A stretch of DNA of 64,000 nt from an uncultured Planctomycetota bacterium (GTDB lineage Bacteria; Planctomycetota; Phycisphaerae; Sedimentisphaerales; UBA12454): NCBI GenBank assembly GCA_903847315.1, contig CAINDG010000038.1:1-64000 (forward strand). Direction: 5' to 3'. The notes under the pieces were generated by a model. That model saw only the letters and a program-made list of their open reading frames with translations, was not told where the DNA came from and did not search any database. Shown here in pieces: positions 24,355 through 32,807 of this stretch (position 1 is its first letter; every line of letters starts with the position of its first letter). Made by a program: the position numbers and the translations under genes.

Positions 24355-25647
24355 ATGGCTAAAAATATCCTTATAAAAAATGGTTTCGTAATCGACCCAG
24401 CCAACAAGATAAATCAAAAGGCTAATGTTTATATTGTTGACGGCAAAATTGCCGAGGTCGGTAAAATCGAGCCAAAGGCGGATATGGTTATCGACGCTGC
24501 CGGCAAATATGTTCTGCCCGGTTTGATTGATATTCATGTTCACTTCCGCGAGCCAGGCGACGAAGAAGAAGAAACAATCGCGTCAGGTTCTGCCGCTGCT
24601 GTCGCGGGCGGATTCACATCGGTTGTCTGTATGCCCAATACCGAACCTGCAATCGATGACGCGACAAGCGTCGAATATATTCATAGAATGGGCAGGCAGG
24701 CCCGAAAGACACACGTATATGTGATGGGGGCAATTACAAAAGGCAGAGCAGGCGAGCAGCTTAGCGAGATGGGATTTATGGCACAAGCCGGCGCCGTCGG
24801 TTTTACCGACGATGGAAGCGGCGTGCAAAATGTCTCAGTAATGCTGCGGGCGCTTAAATACTCATCAATGTTCAAAAATATCGTCATAAGCCAGCACTGT
24901 CAGGATAATTCTCTTGCCGGTTCGGGCGTAATGAATGCCGGTTTTAATTCAACCGTGCTGGGAATACCGGGAATTGACCCGCTGGCGGAAGAAATGATGC
25001 TCTGGCGGGATATTCAGCTCGTGCGAAAAACAAATATGCGATATCACGTTCAGCACGTTTCGACCGCAAAATCGGTAGAGCTGATAAGACAAGCCAAAAA
25101 GGATTGCCTGCCGATAACCTGCGAGGCGGCGCCGCATCATTTGCTTTTGACCGATGATGCCTGCTGTGATTATGATACAAATTACAAAGTCAATCCGCCG
25201 TTGAGAACGGAAAAAGACATCGAGGCAATAAAACAGGCGATAAAAGACGGCACAATCGATGCCCTTGCGTCCGACCATGCTCCGCATCTGAAAAGCGAAA
25301 AGGAACTTGAGTTTCTGGCGGCGCCGTTTGGAATCGCAAGCCTCGAATGTGCCCTGGGACTTTATATCAAGGCTTTGATTGAACCGAAGATAATAGATTG
25401 GCCGCAATTGGTTTCGATAATGGCTGAAAAACCCGCGAAAATAATCAGCGTCGATAAAGGCACTCTCGGCAAAGGCAAACAGGCCGATATAACCATTATC
25501 AACCCCAACTATGAGTACACGGTCGATGTGAATAAATTCCGGTCAAAGAGCAAAAATTGTCCTTACAACGGCGACAAGCTTAAGGGCAAAGTCGAATATA
25601 CAATCGTCGGCGGAGAAATCAGATACTCGGCATTCGCCACAGTGTAA
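24355..25647 (+). CDS. pyrC: Dihydroorotase
   Basis: A 430-residue amidohydrolase closing carbamoyl-aspartate to dihydroorotate. Metal motif DIHVHFREPGDEEEE, then GGFTSVVCMPNTEPAID, QHVSTAKSVELIRQAK (metal His), CEAAPHHLLLTD and LASDHAPHL (catalytic Asp) are intact, so this is an active type I enzyme and not a pyrC' pseudo-subunit. It shares the operon with pyrB, matching the common PyrB-PyrC pairing in which the two proteins form a complex. Confidence 0.95.
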   Translation: MAKNILIKNGFVIDPANKINQKANVYIVDGKIAEVGKIEPKADMVIDAAGKYVLPGLIDIHVHFREPGDEEEETIASGSAAAVAGGFTSVVCMPNTEPAIDDATSVEYIHRMGRQARKTHVYVMGAITKGRAGEQLSEMGFMAQAGAVGFTDDGSGVQNVSVMLRALKYSSMFKNIVISQHCQDNSLAGSGVMNAGFNSTVLGIPGIDPLAEEMMLWRDIQLVRKTNMRYHVQHVSTAKSVELIRQAKKDCLPITCEAAPHHLLLTDDACCDYDTNYKVNPPLRTEKDIEAIKQAIKDGTIDALASDHAPHLKSEKELEFLAAPFGIASLECALGLYIKALIEPKIIDWPQLVSIMAEKPAKIISVDKGTLGKGKQADITIINPNYEYTVDVNKFRSKSKNCPYNGDKLKGKVEYTIVGGEIRYSAFATV

Positions 25648-25675
25648 TCGTGTCGCAACAGGCGGGAAATATAAA

Positions 25676-26155
25676 GTGTTTATAATCGACGGATACAACC
25701 TGCTGCGGGCTGTGCAGAACCTTTTGGAAGAACCCTCCGATATTACCGATGTTCAACTCTGCCGAATTGTCGGCGAATATCTTTACAGGACAAAAAAGAA
25801 AGGCAGTATTATCTTCGACGGAATCGGGCCGAGGGATAAGACGGGCTTCAATAATTTATTTAATCTGGAAGTTGTCTTCTCCGGCGCTGGCCACGAGGCT
25901 GACGATGTTATTGAGAAATTAATTCTCGAAAATACCGCCCCGAAAAGTCTTGCCGTCATCAGCAGCGACAGACGCATAAAAACCGCTGCGGAAAAAAGAA
26001 AGGCAGATGCGGTTGACTGCGTCGATTTTTGGACAGAGGTTATAAAGCAGCTTGAGAAAAAAAATAGAAGACAGGCCGAGCCGCAGGCGAAATTTGTCGG
26101 AATAAGCGAAGCCGAAACGGAATACTGGCTGAAAGAATTCGGATTTATAAAATAA
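25676..26155 (+). CDS. YacP-like NYN-domain ribonuclease
   Basis: A 159-residue protein with a PIN-related NYN fold. The N-terminal acidic motif is FIIDGYNLLRAV, followed by GSIIFDGIGP, FSGAGHEADDVIEKLI and LAVISSDRRIKTAA, which supply the conserved Asp residues of the YacP/Rae1 family. Rae1 of B. subtilis cuts mRNA in the ribosomal A site; whether this protein does so is unknown. A basic/helical tail ends in EAETEYWLKEFGF, also typical of the family. GTG start with GGGA upstream; aroA follows after 4 nt. Confidence 0.85.
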   Translation: MFIIDGYNLLRAVQNLLEEPSDITDVQLCRIVGEYLYRTKKKGSIIFDGIGPRDKTGFNNLFNLEVVFSGAGHEADDVIEKLILENTAPKSLAVISSDRRIKTAAEKRKADAVDCVDFWTEVIKQLEKKNRRQAEPQAKFVGISEAETEYWLKEFGFIK

Positions 26156-26159
26156 ACTT

Positions 26160-27422
26160 ATGAAAATAGTAAAAAAAATAAAAAATTCTGATGTCGAGAT
26201 AACCGCTCCGCCTTCAAAGGCGCATACATTAAGGGCCTTAATCATAGGCTCTTTAGCCCAAGGCACTACCGTTATAAAAAATCCCCTGCTCGGAGAAGAC
26301 CAGCGGAATGTTCTCGATTGCCTTAAAAAACTCGGAGTAAAAACAGGACTGACCACTTGTAAAATAATAGTGGAAGGCGCCGGCGGCAAATACAGCCCCA
26401 TGGAAAATGAATTGAACGTGGGCGAATCAGGCGTTGGAATGAATTTTCTCTGTTCGGCGGCAAATCTTGCCGATAAGCCGGTTATCATTGCAGGCTCAAA
26501 GAGACTTATGGAAAGGCCTATCGGCGAAGTTATAAACGGAATGAGGCAACTCGGCTGCAAAATAGATTACCTCGATAAAGACAGTTTCCCGCCTGTTAAA
26601 ATTTACGGCGGCGCAATCAAAGGAGGTGCCGCTTCGATAAAAGGTTCGAAGACCTCTCAGTATTTCAGCTCGATTGCGATTTCGTCGCCTTATGCTCAAA
26701 CAGATGTAACGTTAAACTGCACCGATGAAATGACGGAAAGGCCTTACTTCGATATAAGTCTGCAAATGATGTCCGAGTTCGGCGTAAACGCGGTAAATAA
26801 AAATTACAGGCAGATTACTATCCCAAACGGGAAAAAATATTGTGCAAGAGAAATGACGATCGAAGGCGACTACAGCAGCGCATCGTTTTTCTTCCTCGCC
26901 GGGGCAATCTGCAAAAGCAAAGTAACTGTCGGCGGGTTGCGAACCGATACTAAACAGGGCGACAAGGCTTTTTTAAATCTTATCGATAAAATGGGCTGTA
27001 AGGTATCAGATGCAAAGGATAAAATTTGTGTTCAGGGCGCAGAGCTTATCGCCATCGAGCAGGATATGAGCAATATTCCCGATTTGGTGCCGCCGATGGC
27101 TATAGCGGCAGCCTTTGCCAAAGGCAAGTCCAGACTAACAAACATCGGCCATTTGAGACACAAAGAATGCGACAGGCTGGCGGTTATGGCCTCGGAACTG
27201 AATAAAATGGGCGTATCTGCCGAATGCAATGAGGATTCATTAATAATAGAAGGCACTAAACAGGCCAAAGGGGCAAAAATAGACCCTCACAACGACCATA
27301 GGATAGCGATGAGCTTCGCTGTCGCGGGGCTTGCCGTCGGCGACCAGATTATCAAAGACGAAAGCTGTGTGGCAAAATCATTTCCGGATTTTTGGGAAAT
27401 ATTTGAAGTTTTCCATAAATAA
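26160..27422 (+). CDS. aroA: 3-phosphoshikimate 1-carboxyvinyltransferase (EPSP synthase)
   Basis: A 420-residue shikimate-pathway enzyme transferring enolpyruvyl from PEP to shikimate-3-phosphate. Motifs: PPSKAHTLRALIIGSLAQG (substrate-binding Lys), LNVGESGVGMNFLCSAA in place of the usual GNAGT segment, GSKRLMERPIGEVINGM, SSQYFSS-type KTSQYFSSIAI, then HLRHKECDRLAVMASEL and DPHNDHRIAMSFAVAG. The GESGVGMNFL segment differs from the GNAGTAMRPL consensus of class I enzymes and suggests a divergent class. It sits between the NYN gene and aroC. Confidence 0.9.
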   Translation: MKIVKKIKNSDVEITAPPSKAHTLRALIIGSLAQGTTVIKNPLLGEDQRNVLDCLKKLGVKTGLTTCKIIVEGAGGKYSPMENELNVGESGVGMNFLCSAANLADKPVIIAGSKRLMERPIGEVINGMRQLGCKIDYLDKDSFPPVKIYGGAIKGGAASIKGSKTSQYFSSIAISSPYAQTDVTLNCTDEMTERPYFDISLQMMSEFGVNAVNKNYRQITIPNGKKYCAREMTIEGDYSSASFFFLAGAICKSKVTVGGLRTDTKQGDKAFLNLIDKMGCKVSDAKDKICVQGAELIAIEQDMSNIPDLVPPMAIAAAFAKGKSRLTNIGHLRHKECDRLAVMASELNKMGVSAECNEDSLIIEGTKQAKGAKIDPHNDHRIAMSFAVAGLAVGDQIIKDESCVAKSFPDFWEIFEVFHK

Positions 27423-27477
27423 TATATACTACACCTCAAATAAGACATAATAACCGGATATAGGAGATTTAGCAGAG

Positions 27478-28806
27478 ATGTTAGGCTGTCATTTTGGAAA
27501 ATTATTTCAGGTAACCGTTGCCGGCGGGTCGTATCAGGATGGTATGACTGCGGTAGTACAAGGTCTCCCCCCCGCTATGGCAATAACCGAACAGGAAATC
27601 TACGGCGATTTGCTTTTGCGAAAGCCCGGGGCAGATGAATTAAGCTCGCCCCGCAAAGAGCCGGATTTGCCGGTAATCTATACGGGCATTAACGCTGCCG
27701 ACACTGTTGAGGGAGCAAAGAATAAAGGCCTTACAAACGGCACGCCCCTGACTATCCTTATTCCGAATCTCGACAGGCATTTTACACATATCAAACAGTA
27801 TCAGGACACAAACCGCACACCTCGGCCGGGACACGCTTCATACGCGTCATTCATTAAATACGGCCCTGCCGACGACGCTATCGGCGCAGGCTTTTTCAGC
27901 GGCAGATATTCCTCGACAATCGTAGCTGCCGGTTCCGTCGCCAAGAAAGTACTCCAAAAATGCGGAATAGAAGTTTTCAGTTTCGTCAGGGAACTTGCGA
28001 GCATACGGTGCGGACAAATTGACAGTTTCAAAGCCCTCAAGTATACCCAGAATTATAAAAAAATGCGGCGAGACCTCGACCCGTTCTATCAGGAAATATA
28101 TGTAAAAGGCAGAATAACACCTGAAATGCGATTCCTTGAAAAAATGGCAGTCTTCGCAGAAATTGAACAGGAAATCGACAAGATTCGCGATAAAGCTCCG
28201 AAAATAACGGCTGCTGAAATTGAGAAAAAATACGGCGTCCATCATATTCTCAACTGTCCGGACGTAGAGACTGCGGAACAAATGGTAAATGCCTGCAACA
28301 GAATTTCCGCAAGCGGCGATTCGGCGGGCGGCGTTGTGGAAGTTATTGTCAAAGGCGCTCCGGTCGGCCTGGGAGAGCCGATTTTCGACAAGCTCGATGC
28401 CCAACTGGGACAAATGCTCGGCATCGGTGCGGTAAAGGGCATTGAAATAGGAGCAGGCTTTGCCGTAAAGGATATGACAGGCTCTAAATCCAACGACCAG
28501 ATGCACGCAGAAAAAGGCAAAGTGGTATTTGACTCAAACAACGCAGGCGGCATAACTGGCGGCCTGTCAACAGGACAGGATATTATTATCAGATTGGCGG
28601 TCAAGCCTACTCCTACAATCGACAAACAGCAGAGAACCGTCGACAAATACACGCTTGAGAACAAAACACTGGCCGCAATTACAAGAAGAGACCCGACAAT
28701 CGTGGCGCGAATCTGGCCGGTAGCGGAAAATTATACCGCAATAATTATTCTCGATAACCTGATGGCACACTGCGGCTATCAGGAAATAAAAAAGAAATTC
28801 GAATAG
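27478..28806 (+). CDS. aroC: Chorismate synthase, divergent
   Basis: A 442-residue homologue of the FMN-dependent enzyme that makes chorismate from EPSP. Conserved parts include RPGHASY (119 is the His), SNNAGGITGGLSTGQDI and IKAKPTPTI-like LAVKPTPTI. However, the N-terminal signature GESHG reads GGSYQDG (16-22), so Tyr19 stands where the catalytic His is expected. The GGGRSSARET-type loop reads GAGFFSGRYSSTI (136-148). The protein is also longer than the usual 350-390 residues, with a charged helical insert at about 185-262. AGGAG lies upstream of the ATG. The context (aroA directly upstream, no other aroC in the window) suggests it does the pathway step, but this is not certain. Confidence 0.85.
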   Translation: MLGCHFGKLFQVTVAGGSYQDGMTAVVQGLPPAMAITEQEIYGDLLLRKPGADELSSPRKEPDLPVIYTGINAADTVEGAKNKGLTNGTPLTILIPNLDRHFTHIKQYQDTNRTPRPGHASYASFIKYGPADDAIGAGFFSGRYSSTIVAAGSVAKKVLQKCGIEVFSFVRELASIRCGQIDSFKALKYTQNYKKMRRDLDPFYQEIYVKGRITPEMRFLEKMAVFAEIEQEIDKIRDKAPKITAAEIEKKYGVHHILNCPDVETAEQMVNACNRISASGDSAGGVVEVIVKGAPVGLGEPIFDKLDAQLGQMLGIGAVKGIEIGAGFAVKDMTGSKSNDQMHAEKGKVVFDSNNAGGITGGLSTGQDIIIRLAVKPTPTIDKQQRTVDKYTLENKTLAAITRRDPTIVARIWPVAENYTAIIILDNLMAHCGYQEIKKKFE

Positions 28807-28820
28807 AACGGCAGGCACAA

Positions 28821-28850
28821 AAAAAGGCCGACGTTAAAGTCGGCCTTTTT
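28821..28850. terminator. Bidirectional intrinsic terminator
   Basis: Perfect 12-bp stem AAAAAGGCCGAC / GTCGGCCTTTTT with loop GTTAAA. It lies between the convergent aroC and secretin genes and has a T run on both strands. Confidence 0.92.
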
Positions 28851-28872
28851 AATTTTCCTAAAAATCCCTCAA

Positions 28873-31734
28873 TTACTCCTCAAGCGGGGCGAAGTATTCA
28901 CGCTCAGCCTCCTGCTGAATCATAATTGTGGGCTTAACAAGTATCAGCAATACATCCTGGTCCTTGACCTTGCTACGGTTGCTGAACAATCTGCCTATAA
29001 GAGGCACTTTTGAAAGACCCGGTACGCCGGCCTCTTTGTTGATCTCAGCGCCAAGTTTCTGACCGCCTATCAATAACGTACCGCCGTCAGGCACACTTAC
29101 ACGCGTCTGAATTTCGGAAACATCCGATACGGGAAGCTGAAGCGAAAATTTTTCGCCGGTAGTCGAAGCATAAACAGGAAACTCTTTATCAAGATTGACC
29201 TGTGTATAGTTAGCGCTGATTCGAAGAATAACATATTTTTTGTCGGCGCTTATTGTCGGGGTTACGAGAAGCAGAACACCGCCGCTAATTATTTGAGTTG
29301 TAGGATTTGCAACAGTCTTTGTTGGTTGACCTATACCCGCAGCTGTTATATCCTGGAATTGATAATCCGAAACATAAGCGGATTCCTGGACTACTTTAAT
29401 ATAAGCCTGCTCGCCGCTGAGAACTGTAACCCTTGGAGCGGTGAGCATTTTGGCGTCCCTGTGCGCCTGCGTCGCCCTTAATAAAAATGAGACAGATAAA
29501 CCATCAAGAACCGAACCATAGGTTCCACCGACACCGCTATTAAGATTGATTGCAGGCGGTGTTCCAGCCGGTGTCGTTGATGTGGTCGTCGGCATACCAA
29601 ACTCTTTAGCCAGACTTCCCGGAACAACTGTTGCAGACGGGACTGTATAATCACCCGTAGCCTGAGTAAAATTCAGAGAACCAAAACTCCCAAGTCCATT
29701 GATTAGAATATTCGTGTCTATACCTATGTCCTCAAGGAAGTTTTCTGTAACGAACAGAAATCTGGCTTCAATCGAAACCTGTTGGCCAAGTGCCACACGC
29801 AGGTCTTCCATAAGCAGCTTTTGAATCTGAATATGAACCTGAGGAGTCTGGCTTATAATAAGTCGTTTATTGTCATTAGTCCGGCTGATTGTGCCTTCAC
29901 CGCCGTTAACTAACCATGTAAGAGGGGCGATCGTTCCTTGTATCATCTGAATTATATCATCGGCATTTTTAGTAATTATGTCGGTTGTCACTTGTATCTG
30001 CCCGTTGCTCTGAGTAGCCCTACCCTGTCCTCCCGTCTGCATTTCCGTCTGGAAATCTGCCGGTGCGCCAATAAGCTCGGTAATATCATAAACCTGTGTA
30101 ATAAGCTTGCCGCTCGGCAGCGATGCTTTGGTTGCTACGGTTATAATACCCTCTTCAATAGAAAAATCTATGTTTGCAACACCGCCGGAAATTGCGGCCA
30201 GCAGCTTCTTTAAGGCCTCTCCAACAGGAATGCCGGCAAATCCCTGCATTCCTATTACGGTATCCTGCTCAACATATACATTGTCGGCAAGGTCTTTCCA
30301 AAGTACAAAAATCTTCAGGGGCGGATCAACCGAGTTCTTTATAATATCTATTGCCTCATTTAACGGGGTGTCCGGCGTAAGGGCAGTTAAATCGACTACA
30401 GTTTCAAGCTGCTTGTAAACAGCCGCATCAGCAGGTGAAAGACCTGAAATTACATTCGGTTTTCTTTTGGCAACTATGTCCTGCCAATTGCGCGGATATG
30501 TTATCAGGTCGGCGTGAGGAATCATAGACCTTTGGGTATCAGTCAAAACAGCCTCTTCCTGCCGGCCGATTTCTTTTTTAATTTCAAGCTGTTTTCGAAG
30601 ATTTATAATATCCTCGAGCATCTGCTTGTTTCTTTCCGCTTCTCTATTTGTCGGGTCGATTGCCAGAAGTGTATCCATCTGGGCAAGAGCCTCATCGTAT
30701 TTCTGCTGCTCCTGATATTCCTGAGCATGCGTCAGAAGGTCCTGTATTCTCTTCTGCTTGTCGGCTGACTGCTGAGCTCTTAACTGCTCCTGCGATGTCT
30801 TGGCCTCGGCTTTTGCCTTTTCAGTTTTTTGGAGTTCCGTCTGTGACTGACGGGTATTGACGTCATTTAAAAGCTGCTGGAGAGCAGTGGTGTATTGTGT
30901 GTAATCTGCATTATCGAGAAGCATCTTATTCTTTTCAACAACTAACGATGCACGGGATATTTCATCCCTGGCCCTTGCGAAGTCCTGCTTGTCTGCATAT
31001 TCTTTTGCCTTTGCAACGGCTTCATTGACCACAGCCTTTGTGTAGCTCTGCTGAATACGCTGTTTCTGCTTAACAACCTCGATATAATTCTCTTTTGTCT
31101 GCTCCTGTGCAGTCTGGACAGGCTCTGTTTGAACAACACGAACCTGCGGCTGCTGAGATGCCTTGATATTGTTTGCATCTACGGGAACAAACTTGATGTA
31201 TTCAGGATTGACTGCCTGCTGCTTAACCTGTGTCTGCTGTGTTGCCAGCGTCTGGTCAAGGGCAGCAAGTTCGGCATCTACCGCTGAAAGTTCCTGTGCG
31301 GAAAGCTGGCCGGTTTGTTTCGCCTGCATATATTTTTGTTTTGCCTGCGGGAACTGCCCCTGCGAGGCAAGACTTCTTGCCTGACTTAAAAGTTCTGTCG
31401 CTATGTTTTGCGGGACGGGCTGATTAGCTTTCTGCGGACCGGGCTGTACATCTAACTTCTTGGCAAGCTCGTCGAGTCTGTTCGTATCAGAAACACTCAG
31501 ATAATCCCTGTACGGGATTGCTCTCTGGAGCGTTGCTTTCGCATCGTCAGACTTGCCTCTTTGGTACTGCTCGTAAGCAACATCAAGAATTTGTTTTCCT
31601 GTCTGCTGCATAGCCCGTGCCTTGGCGGGAGTTTCGTCTGCCGCAAAGGTAAACGAAACAGCCAGGCAAAAAACTAATAGCGCCGTCAAAATGACTTTCA
31701 TCGGCCATCTCGCCGTCGATACACAATTAGACAC
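28873..31734 (-). CDS. Secretin (GspD/PilQ superfamily) with long N-terminal TPR/coiled-coil region
   Basis: A 953-residue outer-membrane channel protein. The GTG at 31734 is chosen for AGGAG 7 nt upstream; a longer frame to 31881 lacks a ribosome site and an ATG at 31701 is possible. A signal peptide (VILTALLVFCLAVSFTFA) precedes about 400 residues of TPR-like repeats and Gln/Lys-rich coiled coil. An N0-type domain comes next (TPLNEAIDIIKNS to ITQVYDITELI), then an N-domain (IQMIQGTIAPLTW) and the C-terminal secretin barrel: SFLLRATQAHRDAKMLTAPR, VPDGGTLLIGGQ and GVPGLSKVPLIGRLFSNRS. It stands alone, 23 kb from the gsp operon, which lacks a secretin within the window and could use it. Confidence 0.9.
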   Translation of the reverse strand: MSNCVSTARWPMKVILTALLVFCLAVSFTFAADETPAKARAMQQTGKQILDVAYEQYQRGKSDDAKATLQRAIPYRDYLSVSDTNRLDELAKKLDVQPGPQKANQPVPQNIATELLSQARSLASQGQFPQAKQKYMQAKQTGQLSAQELSAVDAELAALDQTLATQQTQVKQQAVNPEYIKFVPVDANNIKASQQPQVRVVQTEPVQTAQEQTKENYIEVVKQKQRIQQSYTKAVVNEAVAKAKEYADKQDFARARDEISRASLVVEKNKMLLDNADYTQYTTALQQLLNDVNTRQSQTELQKTEKAKAEAKTSQEQLRAQQSADKQKRIQDLLTHAQEYQEQQKYDEALAQMDTLLAIDPTNREAERNKQMLEDIINLRKQLEIKKEIGRQEEAVLTDTQRSMIPHADLITYPRNWQDIVAKRKPNVISGLSPADAAVYKQLETVVDLTALTPDTPLNEAIDIIKNSVDPPLKIFVLWKDLADNVYVEQDTVIGMQGFAGIPVGEALKKLLAAISGGVANIDFSIEEGIITVATKASLPSGKLITQVYDITELIGAPADFQTEMQTGGQGRATQSNGQIQVTTDIITKNADDIIQMIQGTIAPLTWLVNGGEGTISRTNDNKRLIISQTPQVHIQIQKLLMEDLRVALGQQVSIEARFLFVTENFLEDIGIDTNILINGLGSFGSLNFTQATGDYTVPSATVVPGSLAKEFGMPTTTSTTPAGTPPAINLNSGVGGTYGSVLDGLSVSFLLRATQAHRDAKMLTAPRVTVLSGEQAYIKVVQESAYVSDYQFQDITAAGIGQPTKTVANPTTQIISGGVLLLVTPTISADKKYVILRISANYTQVNLDKEFPVYASTTGEKFSLQLPVSDVSEIQTRVSVPDGGTLLIGGQKLGAEINKEAGVPGLSKVPLIGRLFSNRSKVKDQDVLLILVKPTIMIQQEAEREYFAPLEE

Positions 31735-31852
31735 TGGTTGTCTCCTGAAACTAATTAATTTTTTAAAACAGTCGCTGCGGAATTGTCCCTTCCCACTTAA
31801 CTGTCCGATTTCACATATCCCTATGATCTTACGACTGTTGCTGAGATTATCC

Positions 31853-31881
31853 ATCTTACCAAAAGCTTTCATTTTATTCAA
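31853..31881 (-). promoter_or_regulatory. Sigma70-like promoter of the secretin gene
   Basis: Minus-strand TTGAAT (31876-31881), 17-bp spacer, TAAGAT (31853-31858). The predicted leader is about 110 nt. Confidence 0.6.
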
Positions 31882-31923
31882 GCTAAATTTATGTTTTTTA
31901 TCAGCGATGTTTTTAACAGTATT

Positions 31924-31951
31924 TTGCGTTTTTCAGATTGCATTGTATAAT
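31924..31951 (+). promoter_or_regulatory. Candidate promoter upstream of tsaB
   Basis: TTGCGT (31924-31929), 16-bp spacer, perfect TATAAT (31946-31951). The leader to tsaB would be about 120 nt. Confidence 0.45.
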
Positions 31952-32078
31952 CAGAATATCTGTTATTATTTCGGTAATTACATCGACCGCTTAGGGCTGA
32001 TTGTAGAGTAAAATTTTTAAAAAAAAGTTAGCCGATAAAATACTAAAAAAACGATAATTCCCTAAAATAACTGAACTT

Positions 32079-32807
32079 ATGGAAAAATCAGCAATTACAC
32101 ACCAAATATTCAGCTTGGCTCTGGAGACCACCGGTAGAATTGGCTCCGTTGCCGTTGGCTGCGGAGAAGATTTATCGGACGAAAAAACCTTTTCCGCCCC
32201 CCTTCGACACAGTGCCGAATTATTTGATTCTATAATTGAACTTATGAAAAAAAACGGCAAAAGCGCTAACCAGATAAGCCATATCTACATTTCAATCGGT
32301 CCCGGCAGCTTCACCGGCATACGAATTTCGGTAACGGTTGCAAAAATGATGGCATTGGCAGCACAAAGTAAAATCGTTGCCGTAAACACCAGCGATGCAA
32401 TGGCACTTAACGCTGATGACGACAAAATCAAAAAAATCGCTACGGTTATCGATGCCAAGCGCAGCCAGTTTTTTATCGCGGTGTTTGAAAAGAAGAGCAA
32501 CTCGTGGGGGAAAATCCTGCCGGACTGTATGATGACAGCCGAACAGTTCAAGGAAAAATTTAATAACGAACCGATATGGCTGCTCGGCGAAGGTCTGCTT
32601 TACTACGCCAAAAACTTTGAGACTGATAATATTAAAATACTCGATAAGAAATACTGGTCGCCCAGAGCGTCAAATGTTTTTAGAATTGGAACACAGTTGG
32701 CTGCGAAAGGAAATTTTTCTGACCCGGTCGGTCTTGTACCATTTTACATAAGAAGACCGGATGCGGAAGAAAACCTGGAGAAAAAACAGGCTGAATCAAT
32801 CGGTTGA
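32079..32807 (+). CDS. tsaB: tRNA threonylcarbamoyladenosine synthesis protein TsaB
   Basis: A 242-residue ASKHA-fold protein that partners TsaD in making t6A37 of ANN-decoding tRNAs. Characteristic stretches are LALETTGRIGSVAVG, RHSAELFDSIIELM, HIYISIGPGSFTGIRISV and ATVIDAKRSQFFIAVFE. It lacks the metal-binding His pair of TsaD, as expected for TsaB. No good ribosome site precedes the ATG at 32079, and the first nine residues before SLALETT are longer than usual. It stands alone, and its 3' end overlaps the convergent miaB by 12 nt, so two tRNA position-37 modification genes meet tail to tail. Confidence 0.93.
   Translation: MEKSAITHQIFSLALETTGRIGSVAVGCGEDLSDEKTFSAPLRHSAELFDSIIELMKKNGKSANQISHIYISIGPGSFTGIRISVTVAKMMALAAQSKIVAVNTSDAMALNADDDKIKKIATVIDAKRSQFFIAVFEKKSNSWGKILPDCMMTAEQFKEKFNNEPIWLLGEGLLYYAKNFETDNIKILDKKYWSPRASNVFRIGTQLAAKGNFSDPVGLVPFYIRRPDAEENLEKKQAESIG

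Larger units (their letters stand above)
31735..32078. other. Divergent intergenic region between the secretin and tsaB genes
   Basis: About 340 bases holding a good secretin promoter on the minus strand (31853-31881) and a weaker candidate on the plus strand (31924-31951). Frames running through it are extensions of the secretin frame or shadows with no ribosome site. The stretch just before tsaB is an AT-rich run with no structure I could identify. Confidence 0.6.

Noticed and set aside
31735-31881. N-terminal extension of the secretin frame
   Set aside because: It would put about 49 non-hydrophobic residues before the signal peptide, covers the predicted promoter and lacks a ribosome site; the GTG at 31734 has AGGAG at ideal spacing.
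31622-32011. 129-codon plus-strand frame opposite the secretin start
   Set aside because: Shadow of the secretin gene and its promoter region; no ribosome site and no family features.
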